NCBI RefSeq assembly: GCF_014076845.1
Contig: NZ_JACGUT010000082.1
Coordinates: forward strand, 310,001-374,000
Length of the DNA stretch: 64,000 bases
Reading direction: 5' to 3'
From: Colwellia sp. MB3u-41
GTDB lineage: Bacteria; Pseudomonadota; Gammaproteobacteria; Enterobacterales; Alteromonadaceae
Part shown: positions 19,258-27,913 of the stretch, in pieces
How positions within the stretch are numbered: the stretch's first letter is position 1
How the letters are laid out: each line of letters starts with the position of its first letter
Translations under genes and position numbers: made by a program
The notes under the pieces: generated by a model
The model's database searches: none
Told to the model about the DNA's origin: nothing
What the model saw: only the letters and a program-made list of their open reading frames with translations

Positions 19258-19260
19258 GCG

Positions 19261-19806
19261 TTATCCTTCATTCTTATGTTCCTGTAAAGCTTGCTCAGCT
19301 TTTGCTTGCCAAGAGCCTGATTTACCCCCTTCTTTGGTCATGACACGAATACCATGAATTTCCATTAAAGGGTCTGCCGCTTTGCACATATCAAATAAGG
19401 TTAAACAAGCCACTGAAACAGCGGTTAAGGCTTCCATTTCAACCCCCGTTTGCCCAGTTAACTTACACAAACTGGTCACATGCACTTGGCTGTTTTCTTC
19501 ATCGATAGTGAAATCCACTTTTACTTTTGTCAACATTAACGGATGACAAAGCGGAATTAAATCACTGCATTTTTTAGCAGCTTGAATGCCAGCAATACGA
19601 GCGACAGAAAACACATCGCCCTTTTTATTGTCACCTTGAGTGATTAACGACAAAGTGCGCGCCGACATTTGAATATAACCTTCGGCAGTCGCTGAGCGTG
19701 ACGTCATCGCTTTTTCAGTAACGTCAACCATATTCGCTTCACCACGTTTGTTTACATGGCTTAACGTTGGCTCGTTTGTATTAAGCTGTTCGCTAGGATG
19801 GCTCAT
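19261..19806 (-). CDS. moaC: Cyclic pyranopterin monophosphate synthase
   Basis: 181 residues. Active-site segments are [17 protein letters not shown] (catalytic His region), [22 protein letters not shown] and the Lys of [10 protein letters not shown]. An N-terminal stretch of about 20 residues before the conserved MVDVTEKA makes it slightly longer than E. coli MoaC. It converts the product of MoaA to cPMP. Its start overlaps the moaB stop. Confidence 0.96.
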   Translation of the reverse strand: MSHPSEQLNTNEPTLSHVNKRGEANMVDVTEKAMTSRSATAEGYIQMSARTLSLITQGDNKKGDVFSVARIAGIQAAKKCSDLIPLCHPLMLTKVKVDFTIDEENSQVHVTSLCKLTGQTGVEMEALTAVSVACLTLFDMCKAADPLMEIHGIRVMTKEGGKSGSWQAKAEQALQEHKNEG

Positions 19807-20348
19807 TAATCACGTGTCTCACACACTTCTGCCATTTTTAAATGTGGCACAAAATTACAAGGGCGATGGCTCGCATCAAGTTGTTCTTTTATCAGTTTAT
19901 CCCATGCCGTTCGACAAGCATTGGTTGAACCAGGCACACACATAATAACGGTGCTATTTGCAATACCACCAAAGGCACGCGACTGAATCGTTGATGTGCC
20001 AATTTCATCAAGTGAAATAGCACGAAAAACTTCACCAAAGCCTTCAACATTTTTGTCAAATAAGGGCAATAATGCTTCAGGTGTATTATCACGAGCCGTA
20101 AAGCCAGTACCGCCAGTAGAAATTATCGCCTGTACAGTATCATCAGCTATCCATTTTGAAACAATGGCGCGTAATTGATAAACATCATCCTTAACAATCA
20201 CTTTATCGCTGAGTTTATGACCGGCCTCTATTAAGCGTTCAACCAGTACTTGCCCAGAAGTATCATTAGATTCATCGCGGGTGTCAGAAACAGTTAGTAC
20301 GGCAATTGATAAGGGAATAAAAGCGTTACCGCTATGTAAAGAGCTCAT
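19806..20348 (-). CDS. moaB: Molybdopterin adenylyltransferase-type protein
   Basis: 180 residues of the MoaB/MogA fold: [19 protein letters not shown] at the start, then the nucleotide/pterin-binding [19 protein letters not shown] and the later [17 protein letters not shown]. coli MoaB has unclear activity while MogA adenylates molybdopterin; sequence alone does not separate the two roles, but the position in a moa operon favours MoaB. It overlaps moaC by one base. A 161-base gap with repeat-like DNA separates it from mobA upstream. Confidence 0.9.
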   Translation of the reverse strand: MSSLHSGNAFIPLSIAVLTVSDTRDESNDTSGQVLVERLIEAGHKLSDKVIVKDDVYQLRAIVSKWIADDTVQAIISTGGTGFTARDNTPEALLPLFDKNVEGFGEVFRAISLDEIGTSTIQSRAFGGIANSTVIMCVPGSTNACRTAWDKLIKEQLDASHRPCNFVPHLKMAEVCETRD

Positions 20349-20418
20349 GGTTTTTCCTAAATTTTATTAATATTTAAATTATCTTCTAGATCAATGAATA
20401 CTCATCATTTTGCACTCG

Positions 20419-20500
20419 CCTACATGGATGTAGGTATTTAGGCTCAGTCGGCAACAATCACCTGCGTTTCAGGGTCTCGTGACTAGAGACAAGTTCAGTA
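20419..20500 (-). repeat. REP-like palindromic sequences between mobA and moaB
   Basis: Two hairpins: CCTACAT-GG-ATGTAGG (20419-20434), and further on GTCTC-GTGACTA-GAGAC, beside a stretch that on the minus strand reads CGTCATACTGAACTTGTC. The second form recalls dispersed intergenic repeats of marine gammaproteobacteria. Only one copy is in the window, so dispersal is not shown here. It interrupts the moa operon and may modulate transcription or mRNA stability. Confidence 0.45.
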
Positions 20501-20509
20501 TGACGACTT

Positions 20510-21190
20510 TTACATTTTTTTACTTAAAGAATTAATGCCCAACTGTGCTTGTTGCCATTCTTGCGGTGTGTTGCTATTAAATAAGCACTGTGACGACTTT
20601 ATTGCTAAAGCCTGATACGGTACTTGTGCAAACATAGAACGAATAGAAGGGCCCTTTTTTATCTTGCTATTACTTTTGGTTAAGCCACTGGTATTACCTT
20701 GTAAGTATTGCATAAAGTGCGTAGTAAAAAATTGCTCAACAAAAGCATTATTAGGTAAATAAAGCGGTAGAAAATGATCGATGAAAAAGCAGGCTTTTTG
20801 GGCTAATTCACCTTTGATTTTTAACTGCGCAAGTGTTTCCTTGGTCATTAAAGGTAAATCAACCGGTAAAATGAGTAATGATTTAGGCTGGTATTTTTTA
20901 ATCACGCTATAAATGCCACCCATTGGGCCAAGGTCGGCAAATTGGTCAGTAACATAATTTACGCTGTTCACATCAGTTCCATCAACATAACCACTGACAA
21001 CAATATTATTTACACCTATATTTTTCAGCAAGTTTTTACTGTAACTAAGCATATTTTCTTTGCCACGTGCTTGCCCATTCACCGCAGTATTTTCACGCAT
21101 TAACAAGGCTTTATCAGTGCCCATCCGAGAAGATTTCCCGCCAGCTAATACCACGCCTAAACACGCTTGATTATACAAAGTTGTACTCAT
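20510..21190 (-). CDS. mobA: Molybdenum cofactor guanylyltransferase
   Basis: 226 residues. The nucleotide-binding motif is GVVLAGGKSSRMGTDKALL (about residues 13-31), and the GTP/metal site lies in LLILPVDLPLMT; LGPMGGIYSVI is the third family motif. The enzyme links GMP to molybdopterin to form the bis-MGD cofactor used by DMSO-reductase-family enzymes, which indicates that such enzymes exist elsewhere in this genome. A stretch of about 12 residues after RENTAV looks like an insertion compared with E. coli MobA. One base separates it from moaA. Confidence 0.92.
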   Translation of the reverse strand: MSTTLYNQACLGVVLAGGKSSRMGTDKALLMRENTAVNGQARGKENMLSYSKNLLKNIGVNNIVVSGYVDGTDVNSVNYVTDQFADLGPMGGIYSVIKKYQPKSLLILPVDLPLMTKETLAQLKIKGELAQKACFFIDHFLPLYLPNNAFVEQFFTTHFMQYLQGNTSGLTKSNSKIKKGPSIRSMFAQVPYQALAIKSSQCLFNSNTPQEWQQAQLGINSLSKKM

Positions 21191-21191
21191 C

Positions 21192-22163
21192 TTAGCCGCC
21201 CAACATCGCTAGGTTTTTGGTGGCACCGGTCAGTTTGTCCTGCAAGAAATGTGTGGCTTTTTTATCGGTCATCATGGCGCGAATTTGTTCTTTTAACGGT
21301 TCGACATCATCTTGTTGTAAGTATGCTTTGAGTGGTAAACCTTCTTCGGTAAATAGGCATAAATGCAATTTACCTAATGAGCTTACTCTTAAACGATTAC
21401 AGGTATTACAAAAGTCTTTACTGTACGGCATAATTAAACCAATTTTTCCTAAATAATCAGGATGATAAAATTCTTGTGCTGGCCCTGCTGCTTTATCATT
21501 GACGACCGGCAACCAACCATCGAGTATTAAATTTTGTTTAATGCGTGCACCTTGTACATGTTGCGCATCAAAAAATTCCTGGTTATCACCGGTTTGCATT
21601 AACTCAATAAAACGTAAAGTCACTGGAGTCACTTTCAGCCAATCAAGAAAGGTTTTAATATCGTGACCGTTGTATTCACGCATTAATACCGTATTAATCT
21701 TAATCGTTGTACGACCATCGGCCAACGCCATATCAATACCTTTTAAAATATGGGGTAATTTATTATGACCGGTGATCGAATGAAACATGCGCGGGTCGAG
21801 ACTATCAATACTAATATTAATCGCGTCGATCCCGGCATCTAACCAACTTTGTAAATGCTCAGGTAATTTATAGCCATTGGTCGTTATCGCAACTTTTTTA
21901 ATACCCGGAGTTTGCTTACATGCAGCGATAATTTCAGGTAAATCTTTGCGCAGTGAAGGTTCCCCGCCCGTGATACGAATTTTCTCTGTACCCATTTGAG
22001 CAAAAGCATTGGCTACACGCTTAATTTCGTCAAAGGATAAAAAGTCACGATCATGATCGCACGAATAACCATCAGGTAAGCAATAGGTGCAACGGAAGTT
22101 GCAAACGTCAGTTATAGAGAGGCGCAAGTAATAAAACTTGCGACCGAAGTTGTCTGTTAACAT
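21192..22163 (-). CDS. moaA: GTP 3',8-cyclase, radical SAM
   Basis: 323 residues. The radical SAM cluster motif is CNFRCTYC (about residues 17-24), the SAM-binding ITGGEPSLRKDL follows, and the second 4Fe-4S cluster comes from FCNTCNRLRVSSLGKLHLCL. The C-terminal Gly-Gly (AMLGG) needed for catalysis is kept. MoaA makes the first committed pterin intermediate from GTP. It is the first gene of the operon and is preceded by a Moco riboswitch and an FNR-like box. Confidence 0.97.
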   Translation of the reverse strand: MLTDNFGRKFYYLRLSITDVCNFRCTYCLPDGYSCDHDRDFLSFDEIKRVANAFAQMGTEKIRITGGEPSLRKDLPEIIAACKQTPGIKKVAITTNGYKLPEHLQSWLDAGIDAINISIDSLDPRMFHSITGHNKLPHILKGIDMALADGRTTIKINTVLMREYNGHDIKTFLDWLKVTPVTLRFIELMQTGDNQEFFDAQHVQGARIKQNLILDGWLPVVNDKAAGPAQEFYHPDYLGKIGLIMPYSKDFCNTCNRLRVSSLGKLHLCLFTEEGLPLKAYLQQDDVEPLKEQIRAMMTDKKATHFLQDKLTGATKNLAMLGG

Positions 22164-22164
22164 C

Positions 22165-22247
22165 TCACCTTTCCAAATGTAGGGAGGCTAACAAGTTTCC
22201 TTGTTAACCCTGGTGGTTATAGCAAAATTACTATGAACCACGGCTTA
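22165..22247 (-). promoter_or_regulatory. Moco riboswitch upstream of moaA
   Basis: On the minus strand, ending about 1 base before the moaA ATG, two stems can be drawn. One is GTGGTT/AACCAC extended by ATAG/CTAT. The other is GGTTAACAAG and CTTGTTAGCC closed by a GAAA tetraloop (near 22190-22210). They are followed by CCTCCCTACATTTGG and GGAAAGGTGAG, which overlaps the ribosome-binding site. The GNRA tetraloop, the CCTCCC segment and the position before moaA fit the known Moco RNA motif, which represses moa translation when cofactor is plentiful. The fit is from memory of the motif, not a covariance-model score. Confidence 0.8.
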
Positions 22248-22359
22248 AATAGCATTCTAAAAAAAGATTTAGCTAGAAAAGCTCGGCGAATAATTCAATT
22301 AATAAATGGTAGTATAGTAAACTATTTCACTATTAAAATACGCCTTGGTAATAAGTAAT

Positions 22360-22373
22360 TTGATTTGCATCAA
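22360..22373. promoter_or_regulatory. FNR/Anr-type operator between moaA and moeA
   Basis: TTGAT-TTGC-ATCAA, a perfect FNR consensus palindrome (TTGAT-N4-ATCAA). It is 147 bases before moeA and 197 before moaA. It implies oxygen-responsive control of one or both transcripts. CRP can bind related sites, but the exact TTGAT half-sites favour FNR. Confidence 0.78.
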
Positions 22374-22519
22374 AAAATGATGACTTAAAGCATGTTCTTT
22401 GGCCGCAGATTTGCGGCATAATAATATATTCTTATGCCACTAAGTGACTCCCATTGAGCACTTATGGGTATTACACGCAAGCGGCGCTAATTTAGCGCAT
22501 AATAAAAAAAGAGTTACCT

Positions 22520-23755
22520 ATGGTTGATTGTTGTTCTGCTCCCGGACTATTACCTTTCGAACAAGCGATGGAAAAAATGTTATTGGCTATAAAACCAATA
22601 ACTGAGTCTGAATCTATTCCTTTAGCGCAAAGCTTAAATCGCGTGTTAGCCAGCAATATATCAAGCCCATTAAATGTACCTCCTCATCATAATTCAGCTA
22701 TGGATGGTTATGCGTTTACCTTAGCAAGTTTACAAGCGAGTAATAAATTAACAATGGTCGGTCGGTCGATGGCTGGCGCCCCTTTTCAAGGGGAATGTAA
22801 AGCAGGTGAATGTATACGTATTATGACAGGTGCAAAATTGCCAAGCGGTTGTGATACTGTAGAAATGCAAGAAAACTGCCAAGCAAACGATACCAGCATT
22901 ACCTTTCTAGAAACGCGAGAGCTTAACGATAACATACGTTTTTCTGGCGAAGATATTGCCATAAACCAACAAGTATTTACCCAAGGTAAAAGGCTCTCTG
23001 CAATTGATATTGGCGTACTCGCCTCTTTGGGTGTACCCACAGTAGAAGTTTTTCGTAAAATTACGGTGGCGGTATTAGCAACCGGTGATGAACTAAAATC
23101 TCCTGGGGAAGCGCTCGCTGAAGGTGATATTTATGAAAGTAACAGTTATGCGCTAATCGCGATGTTAGCTAAGCTCAATATCACGGTTATTAACTTTGGT
23201 ATTATCGCCGATGACGAACAGGCAATACGCACAGCCTTCGAGCAAGCAGACCAGCAAGCCGATGTGGTTATTTCTTCGGGTGGCGTTTCTGTAGGTGACG
23301 CCGACTATACTAAACTGATACTTGAACAATTAGGTGAAATTGGTTTTTGGAAAATAGCCATGAAACCAGGTAAACCTTTTGCCTTTGGAAGACTCCCCAA
23401 CAGCTACTTTTTTGGTTTACCCGGTAATCCAGTTTCTGCTTTGGTTACAGCGCATCAATTAGCGGTCCCTGCGTTATTAAAATTGCAGAATGCCCAACCC
23501 AAAAAAATGCCTTTATTGAGAGTAAAAACAGCAACGCAATTAAACAAACGTGCCGGACGCATGGATTTTCAGCGGGCGGTCTTGTCAACAAATGAGCAAG
23601 GTAAAATGACCGTTACCAGTACAGGTGGTCAAGGCTCTGGCATCTTAACCAGTATGTCCTCAGCTAACTGCTATATTATTTTACCGGCGAGTCAAGGAAC
23701 GGTATTCGCAAACGAAATAGTGAATGTGCAATTATTTGATGACGTTATTCAATAA
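22520..23755 (+). CDS. moeA: Molybdopterin molybdotransferase
   Basis: 411 residues with the MoeA domain order: N-terminal LNRVLASNISSPLNVPPHHNSAMDGYA, a central molybdopterin-binding MogA-like domain (VAVLATGDEL and VISSGGVSVGDADYTK), the KPGKPFAFGRL strand and LPGNPVSALV, then the C-terminal beta-barrel. It inserts molybdate into adenylated molybdopterin. It is transcribed away from the moa operon, so metal insertion and pterin synthesis can share the regulatory region between them. Confidence 0.96.
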   Translation: MVDCCSAPGLLPFEQAMEKMLLAIKPITESESIPLAQSLNRVLASNISSPLNVPPHHNSAMDGYAFTLASLQASNKLTMVGRSMAGAPFQGECKAGECIRIMTGAKLPSGCDTVEMQENCQANDTSITFLETRELNDNIRFSGEDIAINQQVFTQGKRLSAIDIGVLASLGVPTVEVFRKITVAVLATGDELKSPGEALAEGDIYESNSYALIAMLAKLNITVINFGIIADDEQAIRTAFEQADQQADVVISSGGVSVGDADYTKLILEQLGEIGFWKIAMKPGKPFAFGRLPNSYFFGLPGNPVSALVTAHQLAVPALLKLQNAQPKKMPLLRVKTATQLNKRAGRMDFQRAVLSTNEQGKMTVTSTGGQGSGILTSMSSANCYIILPASQGTVFANEIVNVQLFDDVIQ

Positions 23756-23815
23756 CAGCCTTTAAAGGCGAAGCGAGCTTTAACATCTTGATGAAAAATA
23801 CGGCTAAAAACCATT

Positions 23816-24514
23816 ATGACCGTTAAAATATATTGCCTGCCAGGTACCATGTGCGATCAACGTTTATGGCAGGCTTGCGCTGAGCACTTACCTGAAAATA
23901 TTGAGCTTATTCACATTGCCATCCCGGTAAAAAAAAATATTGATGAAATAGTTACGGCACTTAAGCAACAATTCCCTGCAGGAAAAATAAATTTAGTTGG
24001 GTTTTCTTTAGGCGGTTATTTAGCTTCGGCTTATGCATTGAAATACCCAGAAAAAATCAACAAATTACTGCTTATTTCTAATATGTCTTACTCGTTAGCA
24101 GAGGCTGAATTAAAACAGCGAAGTCGAACGATCGCTTATTTAAAAACTCATGGTTATTCAGGGATCCCCACAAAACGAATCATCGCCCTGCTTGATGTTA
24201 GTAAACAAAAAAACCATGACATCATTAACTGTGTGCATGAAATGGATATAAACCTTGGTAAAGAAACGCTTATTCATCAATTAACAGTAACCACCCAGCG
24301 TGAAAATTTATTAATAAAACTACCAAAGCTGCATTTTCCTATTCAATTCTTAATTGGCGATAACGACTTACTGGTTAAGATCAGTCGTATTGAAGCCATT
24401 GCAGCACAATCACCACTTATTTCTTTATCAGTACTTAACAACACTGGCCATATGTTACCGCTTGAACAGCCAGAAAAATGTGTACTTAACATCAAGCGTT
24501 TTTTTATCGAGTAA
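23816..24514 (+). CDS. Alpha/beta hydrolase
   Basis: 232 residues. The nucleophile elbow is GFSLGGYLAS (Ser in GFSLGG), the acid is likely the Asp of LIGDNDLL, and the His is in NNTGHMLPLEQPEKC. The N-terminal KIYCLPGTMCDQRLWQACAEHLP is the cap of small carboxyl-ester hydrolases. The substrate is unknown. It lies 60 bases after moeA and could be cotranscribed, though no role in cofactor synthesis is known. A MITE-like element begins three bases after the stop. Confidence 0.82.
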   Translation: MTVKIYCLPGTMCDQRLWQACAEHLPENIELIHIAIPVKKNIDEIVTALKQQFPAGKINLVGFSLGGYLASAYALKYPEKINKLLLISNMSYSLAEAELKQRSRTIAYLKTHGYSGIPTKRIIALLDVSKQKNHDIINCVHEMDINLGKETLIHQLTVTTQRENLLIKLPKLHFPIQFLIGDNDLLVKISRIEAIAAQSPLISLSVLNNTGHMLPLEQPEKCVLNIKRFFIE

Positions 24515-24516
24515 TG

Positions 24517-24780
24517 ATACCAATTCTACTTAGTTTCTTCCCGCTCAGCGATATTTAGAAGGTTTAGAGGCAAGGCATTGATTGATGAAAATGGTTATTC
24601 CCTTATCAAAATCAATAACGCAGCCTGTAAGCCTTGTAAACTCGCCCTTCGGGAGTTTTCCAGCGATTCGATAACTACAGACAATGACTTTCATATAGAA
24701 TAGCTATATACAAAATAATTCTATTTGTTCTCAAAGCGCTGGGAAAATCTGAGAGGGAACTAACTAAGTAGACTTGGTAT
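24517..24780. mobile_element. MITE-like element with 32-bp terminal inverted repeats
   Basis: The left end begins ATACCAATTCTACTTAGTT and the right end closes with TAACTAAGTAGACTTGGTAT; over 32 bases the ends agree at 28 positions when one is inverted. The 264-bp element has no coding capacity. Inside are CTCGCCCTTCGGGAG, a hairpin, and a weaker inverted pair TTTTCC-AGCG near the centre with AGCGCTGGGAAAA near the right. No clear target duplication is seen. I associate this pattern with repeats scattered in Colwellia genomes. Confidence 0.72.
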
Positions 24781-24829
24781 AAGTAAACAAGGTAAAATAA
24801 CGCATTATTTTTATGCCAAGGAATTCCCG

Positions 24830-26212
24830 TTGAGCCAGCTTAGTTTTTCCACCTTAAAACTCAAACCTGAGTTAATTCAAAATTTAGAATCTATGGGTTA
24901 TCAACAGATGACCGACATTCAAGCACAGAGCTTACCCACCATTATTGCCGGTGGCGATGTTATTGCCCAAGGTAAGACTGGCTCAGGAAAAACAGCGGCA
25001 TTTGGCTTAGGTGTTTTAGAGAAGCTTGACGTAAAACGTTTTCGTATTCAATCACTTATTCTTTGTCCAACGCGTGAATTGGCTGACCAAGTAGCGAAAG
25101 AAATTCGTAAATTAGCCCGTGCTATTCATAACATCAAAATACTGACCCTGTGTGGCGGTATGCCTTTTGGTCCACAAGTTGGCTCACTAGAACATGGTGC
25201 TCACATTATCGTTGGAACACCTGGCAGAATCGAAGATCACTTAGGTAAAGGGACGTTAAAGTTAGACGATGTGAACATGCTCGTACTCGATGAAGCCGAT
25301 CGTATGCTAGAAATGGGCTTTCAAGCGTCTGTTGATTTTATTATTAGCCAAATTCCTCAACAACGACAAACCTTATTATTTAGTGCGACTTACCCACCAG
25401 AAATTGCCGATATTGCTAAAAAAATAATGCAGTCGCCAACGAAAGTAACGGTTGAAGGCAACCATGAAGAAAGCACTATTTCACAGCACTTTTATAAAGT
25501 AGAAAATGACAGTGAACGAATCGATGGTATTCGCTTATTATTATTAAAGCATCAACCAGAATCGAGTATCGTTTTTTGTAATACCAAAAAAGACGTACAA
25601 ATAGTTGTCGATGAGCTACGCAATTATGGTTTTAATGTACAAGATTTACATGGCGATTTAGAGCAAAGAGATCGTACTGAAGTATTAGTGCGCTTTTCTA
25701 ATAAGAGTATCTCAATTTTAGTCGCGACTGATGTTGCCGCGCGTGGTTTAGATATTGATGCCCTAGATGCAGTTTTTAATTATCATATCGCTCGCGATAG
25801 CGAAATACATGTGCACCGTATTGGCCGAACAGGACGAGCAGGCAGCACCGGTATTGCTTGTTCTTTTTTTAGTGAAAAAGAAAGTTACAAAATAGGTTTA
25901 TTAGAAGATTATCTTGACCGTACTATTGAAGGTGAATTACTGCCTGATGCTAGCGTATTAAACGCTTCAGTGTATGCGCCTAAAATGGCGACGATACAAA
26001 TAGACGGCGGTAAAAAGCAAAAAGTTCGTGCTGGCGATATTCTTGGCGCACTTACTGGCGATAAAACTATTTCAGGTAGCGAAGTAGGTAAGATCCAATT
26101 ATCAGATAACTGGGCTTATGTGGCGATTAGCCGAAAATTTGCCAAACAAGCCTTTAAAAAACTCAGTGACGGCAAGTTAAAAGGCCGTAAGTTTAGAGTG
26201 AGGTTGTTATAG
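24830..26212 (+). CDS. dbpA: ATP-dependent RNA helicase specific for 23S rRNA
   Basis: 460 residues starting at a TTG with AAGGAA 7 bases before. DEAD-box motifs are in order: Q motif GYQQMTDIQAQSLP, motif I AQGKTGSGKTAA, motif II VLDEADRMLEMGF, motif III SAT, and motif VI HRIGRTGRAG. The C-terminal domain of about 75 residues (MATIQIDGGKKQKVRAGDIL to LKGRKFRVRLL) is the RNA-recognition fold of DbpA, which targets hairpin 92 of 23S rRNA during 50S assembly. The MITE lies between it and the gene upstream, so its promoter may be inside or just after that element. Confidence 0.93.
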   Translation: MSQLSFSTLKLKPELIQNLESMGYQQMTDIQAQSLPTIIAGGDVIAQGKTGSGKTAAFGLGVLEKLDVKRFRIQSLILCPTRELADQVAKEIRKLARAIHNIKILTLCGGMPFGPQVGSLEHGAHIIVGTPGRIEDHLGKGTLKLDDVNMLVLDEADRMLEMGFQASVDFIISQIPQQRQTLLFSATYPPEIADIAKKIMQSPTKVTVEGNHEESTISQHFYKVENDSERIDGIRLLLLKHQPESSIVFCNTKKDVQIVVDELRNYGFNVQDLHGDLEQRDRTEVLVRFSNKSISILVATDVAARGLDIDALDAVFNYHIARDSEIHVHRIGRTGRAGSTGIACSFFSEKESYKIGLLEDYLDRTIEGELLPDASVLNASVYAPKMATIQIDGGKKQKVRAGDILGALTGDKTISGSEVGKIQLSDNWAYVAISRKFAKQAFKKLSDGKLKGRKFRVRLL

Positions 26213-26241
26213 TCACCACCGTAAAATAGTGCTTAAGAATA

Positions 26242-26283
26242 ACGAGGTTTTATAAAACGATTGTATTTAATTAAAAACCTCGT
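26242..26283 (+). terminator. Inverted repeat after dbpA
   Basis: Arms ACGAGGTTTT and AAAACCTCGT, perfect over 10 bp, with a 22-base loop. There is no clear T tract after it, so termination is only likely. It ends 7 bases before the SOS box. Confidence 0.4.
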
Positions 26284-26289
26284 ATAGTA

Positions 26290-26305
26290 CTGTATTCATA
26301 TACAG
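26290..26305 (+). promoter_or_regulatory. LexA (SOS) box before yebG
   Basis: CTGT-ATTCATAT-ACAG, a perfect CTGT-N8-ACAG LexA site, 80 bases before the yebG start. This agrees with the known SOS control of yebG in other bacteria. Confidence 0.85.
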
Positions 26306-26384
26306 CTTAAATTATATTGTATAGGCCGTTTTATCATCTATGATAAAACTATCAAGCGTAATAGTGATCAGGTAAGGAAAAGTA

Positions 26385-26741
26385 ATGGCAGTTGAAAGTC
26401 GATTTGTCGTCATTAGACAAGGTGTGGAGGTAGAAACATTCATGGACAAAAAAGCAGCAGACGAGTATGACAAAATGCTTGATATGGCTGATAGCTTAGC
26501 CGAAATGTTTGAAGGAACCACATTAAATATTGATGAAAAAGTGCGTGAAGAACTTTGTATTTACTTAGCTAAAAATCGCGAAGAAGTGCTTGTTGCATTG
26601 CAGGCCAAAAAAGCTAAGCCAGAGACCCCAGCAAAGAAGAACGTAACCGCACCTACTGAAAAAGTAAAAAGTAGTGAATTACCTTTAGAAACTGAAGCAG
26701 TTGTAAAAGTAAAAGCACCACGAAAAGCTAAAGCAAGTTAA
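26385..26741 (+). CDS. yebG: DNA damage-inducible protein YebG
   Basis: 118 residues. The N-terminal core (MAVESRFVVIRQGVEVETF, then DKKAADEYDKMLDMAD and ELCIYLAKNREEVLVAL) is the YebG family domain. The last 35 residues are a Lys/Ala/Pro-rich tail (KVKAPRKAKAS), longer than the tail of E. coli YebG and likely flexible and nucleic-acid binding. The molecular function of YebG is unknown beyond SOS induction. The LexA box upstream supports that regulation here. Confidence 0.9.
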   Translation: MAVESRFVVIRQGVEVETFMDKKAADEYDKMLDMADSLAEMFEGTTLNIDEKVREELCIYLAKNREEVLVALQAKKAKPETPAKKNVTAPTEKVKSSELPLETEAVVKVKAPRKAKAS

Positions 26742-26783
26742 ATGACTTGAATTTATGCACACCAACTTTAAATATATTTAGTT

Positions 26784-27497
26784 ATGTTGCCATATCAGCT
26801 TATTCGTAGTGTCAAAAGAAAAACGGTTGGCTTACAGGTTAAGCACGGAAAAATAATTATCCGTGCGCCAAAATATGTATCCGAGCAAGATATTGCTTAC
26901 ATTGTTAAATCAAAAAGCATTTGGCTACACAGAAAAATTGCCGAACAAAACGCCCAACCTGCCGCTAGAAATGATCATTATCAACAAGGCAGCCAATTAC
27001 TGATTAATGGTGAACGTAAGACCCTTGATATTCATTATGGGTTATTTCCTGACGTCACCTTTGATGAAGATATTATCATTGTCACGCTTTCTGACAAATT
27101 AAAAACAAAAATTGCAGCTGATCTAAAACAGCAAGATAAATATGTGAAGCAGCAACTTCAAGCTTGGTTAAAGCAACAAACTCACCTTTATATTGATCAA
27201 AACCTGTGTCACTACGCAGAAAAGATTGGCGTTTTACCTAAGTCATTTAATGTAAGATTATATAAATCACGCTGGGGAAGTTGTAATAGTAGAAAAGAAC
27301 TGAGTTTTAGTTCTTTATTAGCAATGGCACCTAAATGGATCATCGATTACGTAATAGTTCACGAACTTTGCCACCTCCGGCACATGAATCATTCAGCTGA
27401 GTTTTGGCAATTAGTTGTCTTGCACTATCCTAACTACTTGTTAGCAAAAGCTTGGCTAAAATCTAACCAAAATCAATTGCAATGGCCTACGATTTAA
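26784..27497 (+). CDS. YgjP-like (DUF45) metallopeptidase-type protein
   Basis: 237 residues. The zinc motif HELCHLRHMNHSAEFW is at about residues 191-206, giving HExxH with the third ligand His a few residues later. Upstream is the family segment RWGSCNSRKELSFSSLLAMAP. The N-terminal region (IRSVKRKTVGLQVKHGKIIIRAP) is also standard for the family. YgjP-like proteins are thought to be proteases related to the WLM/SprT group; no substrate is established. It starts 42 bases after yebG, so it may be read from the same SOS-controlled transcript. Confidence 0.85.
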   Translation: MLPYQLIRSVKRKTVGLQVKHGKIIIRAPKYVSEQDIAYIVKSKSIWLHRKIAEQNAQPAARNDHYQQGSQLLINGERKTLDIHYGLFPDVTFDEDIIIVTLSDKLKTKIAADLKQQDKYVKQQLQAWLKQQTHLYIDQNLCHYAEKIGVLPKSFNVRLYKSRWGSCNSRKELSFSSLLAMAPKWIIDYVIVHELCHLRHMNHSAEFWQLVVLHYPNYLLAKAWLKSNQNQLQWPTI

Positions 27498-27721
27498 CCA
27501 CCACGTTCCCCTCACAGTAAAAAATAGGCACACAGATAAAGACTGTTCTAAGCTCAATTTAAAAAGTTTCAGTATAATAAAAATGAAAAAACCTAAGAAT
27601 ACCTAACCTTACAATAAATTATTGGCACGAATATCGCTTATCTTTTACCCACTAATTTAAATTCACCAGAGAATGACAACCTACTATCCATTGTTATTAT
27701 CAAGAGATGAAGAGAGAAGAA

Positions 27722-27817
27722 ATGAAACTAAAAACCTACAACTGGAAAGCAGCGGTAATTTATACCCTTTCTGCGATAATGTCGATTATGCTAATTACAG
27801 TGATATTTGGCGTATAA
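27722..27817 (+). CDS. Possible 31-residue membrane protein
   Basis: The product is a basic N-terminus (MKLKTYNWKAA) followed by one hydrophobic helix (VIYTLSAIMSIMLITVIFGV), a typical single-span microprotein layout. A purine-rich GAAGAGAGAAGAA precedes the ATG, and a strong hairpin terminator begins 52 bases after the stop, so something is transcribed here. A longer frame at 27673 overlaps it and reads as non-protein-like. I recognise no family. The region could instead encode a small RNA. Confidence 0.4.
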   Translation: MKLKTYNWKAAVIYTLSAIMSIMLITVIFGV

Positions 27818-27868
27818 TGAATGCAGAAAAGAAAATAATACATACAATAAGATTTCCTATTTTTTGTT

Positions 27869-27913
27869 AAATTAAGCTTTTGTTGATGTACTTTGTCAAT
27901 AAAAGCTTAATTT
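27869..27913. terminator. Strong bidirectional hairpin
   Basis: Perfect 13-bp arms AAATTAAGCTTTT and AAAAGCTTAATTT, with an inner TTGA/TCAA pairing. T-rich sequence lies on both sides, so it can stop transcription from either direction. It insulates the response-regulator operon from upstream genes. Confidence 0.7.

Noticed and set aside
27673-27870. 65-codon frame as a gene
   Set aside because: The product is charged and lacks protein-like patterning; the overlapping 31-codon frame has a better ribosome site and a membrane helix.
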